DNA of 64,000 nt from Bacteroidales bacterium (GTDB lineage: Bacteria; Bacteroidota; Bacteroidia; Bacteroidales; UBA932): NCBI GenBank assembly GCA_017615445.1, contig JAGAAD010000031.1, positions 26,856 through 90,855 of the forward strand, in the 5' to 3' direction. The notes below the pieces were generated by a model that saw nothing but the letters and a program-made list of their open reading frames with translations, had not been told where the DNA came from and did no database searches. Below are positions 63,050 to 64,000 of the stretch, in pieces (the first letter of the stretch is position 1; the number at the start of each line of letters is the position of its first letter). A program made the position numbers and the translations under genes.

Positions 63050-63911
63050 CAAATATCTGGTCCTTGTTCTGGCTGCGCTTTTCCTGGCGCCGGCCCTGAC
63101 ATGCCGTGCCCAGTTCAAGACCGAAGCCTTCAGCAAGAGTTACAACGACGACACCGCCGCCCAGGCGGACAGCACGGACAAAATATTCTCCGTCAAGGAC
63201 TACTGGCGCGGACTGACCCACAAGCAGGAGACGGACCTCTTCACTATGTTCGAAGGATCCATGGTCCTCGCCGGCGGTCTTCAGATCTACAATAAGGACT
63301 ACTGGAAACTGCCCGTCGTCTACGGCGGACTTGCAGCCGGAATCGGCGGAGGGCTGTATTACAAGAACCAGGGAGATCCGAACTACAAATACTGGTTCTA
63401 CGGCGCCGGCCTCGTCTACTGGGGCGCGCTGATGGACGGTGTGATCTCCTACAAACCGGACGACTACCCCAACCCGGCCAAGGCCACCTTCTACTCGATG
63501 CTCGTTCCCGGCCTGGGACAGATCTACAACCACGAAGTCTGGAAACTCCCCGTCTACTGGGGCATTATGCTCGGCGGCTTGAACTACCACATAATGTTCA
63601 AGAAGAATTACGAACGTTTCCGCAAGATCTACAACGCCGAAGACACGACCTACCTCTCGATGGAGACGTCCAAGTACTACAAAAACGTCTACCGCCGTTA
63701 TCGCGACTACGGAACTCTCGTGATCGCGCTGGGGTATGTCCTTCAGATAATAGACGCGAACGTCTTCGCCTACATGCACAATTTCGAGGTCACCGAAGAC
63801 CTCGCTCTGGACGTCTACCCCACCGTCATCTGCCCCGGCGACAATTACGCCTTCACCCCGGGCAGCGCCATGAGTCCCGCCTTCGGCATGGGTATCGGCT
63901 TCAGGTTCTAG
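63033..63911 (+). CDS. DUF5683 membrane-associated protein
   Basis: 292 residues from the ATG at 63033 (a TTG one codon upstream is possible). A signal peptide (YLVLVLAALFLAPALTCRAQ) is followed by a variable region and the DUF5683 core with hydrophobic stretches: PAKATFYSMLVPGLGQIYNHEVWKLP, KLPVYWGIMLGGLNYHIM and YRRYRDYGTLVIALGYVLQIIDANVFAYM. The family regularly follows parB in Bacteroidota; function unknown. It ends in a Phe (GMGIGFRF), as outer-membrane proteins often do. Confidence 0.85.
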   Translation: MLSRSSKYLVLVLAALFLAPALTCRAQFKTEAFSKSYNDDTAAQADSTDKIFSVKDYWRGLTHKQETDLFTMFEGSMVLAGGLQIYNKDYWKLPVVYGGLAAGIGGGLYYKNQGDPNYKYWFYGAGLVYWGALMDGVISYKPDDYPNPAKATFYSMLVPGLGQIYNHEVWKLPVYWGIMLGGLNYHIMFKKNYERFRKIYNAEDTTYLSMETSKYYKNVYRRYRDYGTLVIALGYVLQIIDANVFAYMHNFEVTEDLALDVYPTVICPGDNYAFTPGSAMSPAFGMGIGFRF

Positions 63912-64000
63912 TTTACCTGGCGGACGACAGTTCATTTTCGGCGAACTCCAGTCGCCTTCGGCTCCTTCCGGCCCCTCCCATTGTCTCCTTCGTCCTGCTT
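63912..64000. other. Unassigned window end
   Basis: 89 bases after the DUF5683 stop. They are rich in CTTCGGCTCCTTC-type pyrimidine runs and show no promoter, hairpin or recognisable coding start; a following gene would lie beyond the window. Confidence 0.4.

Overview
The window comes from a member of the Bacteroidales (phylum Bacteroidota) with moderately high GC; the family cannot be fixed from sequence alone. Evidence: Bacteroidota-type promoters (TAnnTTTG -7 element, TTG about 20 bp upstream), a Bacteroidota set of DUF families (DUF4301, DUF2490, DUF5683, DUF2764), an E-DUF2764-A-B-D-I-K V-type ATPase operon, and LAC/FSC-type lipoproteins. It is mostly dense chromosomal housekeeping sequence with many 1-28 nt gene overlaps. 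It contains one tRNA, one tmRNA, no insertion sequence, no CRISPR array and no rRNA.

Layout. 1-3.5 kb (minus): a membrane sensor-like protein, TrkH, and a RecD-like helicase cut by the window edge. 3.6-13.3 kb (plus): a xylose/xyloside operon (ROK regulator, GH31 alpha-xylosidase-like lipoprotein, SASA-type esterase, XylE-like permease, xylulokinase, xylose isomerase). 13.3-19.6 kb (minus): Na+-efflux-like ABC exporter, a 5'-nucleotidase split into two genes, YicC, GlnRS. 19.8-20.9 kb (plus): holA. 20.9-30.6 kb (minus): MscS-type channel, RmuC, AddB-like and AddA-like nuclease/helicase.

30.6-37.6 kb (minus) is the most unusual region. UDP-glucuronate decarboxylase, UDP-galactopyranose mutase and four (probable) glycosyltransferases are interleaved with four free small proteins that share a helical leader ending in a double glycine, followed by unrelated short tails. 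Two of the glycosyltransferases carry the same leader-like module fused to their C-terminus, one complete with GG and a tail. It looks like a previously undescribed ribosomal-peptide/glycosylation system in which each transferase is paired with its own leader peptide. It lies just downstream of the tmRNA 3' end.

37.8-39.6 kb: tmRNA (minus, tag GNYNYSYAC), an acidic lipoprotein and tRNA-Val(UAC). 39.7-41.7 kb: divergent YitT-family protein and porin. 41.7-47.4 kb (minus): HsdR-N-like orphan, CCA-adding enzyme, asparaginase, and a polyphosphate (VTC)/DUF4956/DUF2490 module. 47.4-53.2 kb (plus): an Abi_2 HEPN protein coupled to XerC, then RecF, DUF721, PdxB, DUF4301. 53.2-60.3 kb (plus): V-type ATPase, whose K subunit has the residues of a Na+ rotor. 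60.3-63.9 kb: a diacylglycerol-kinase-like lipid kinase (minus), then ParA, ParB and DUF5683 (plus). The last 89 bases hold no recognisable feature.
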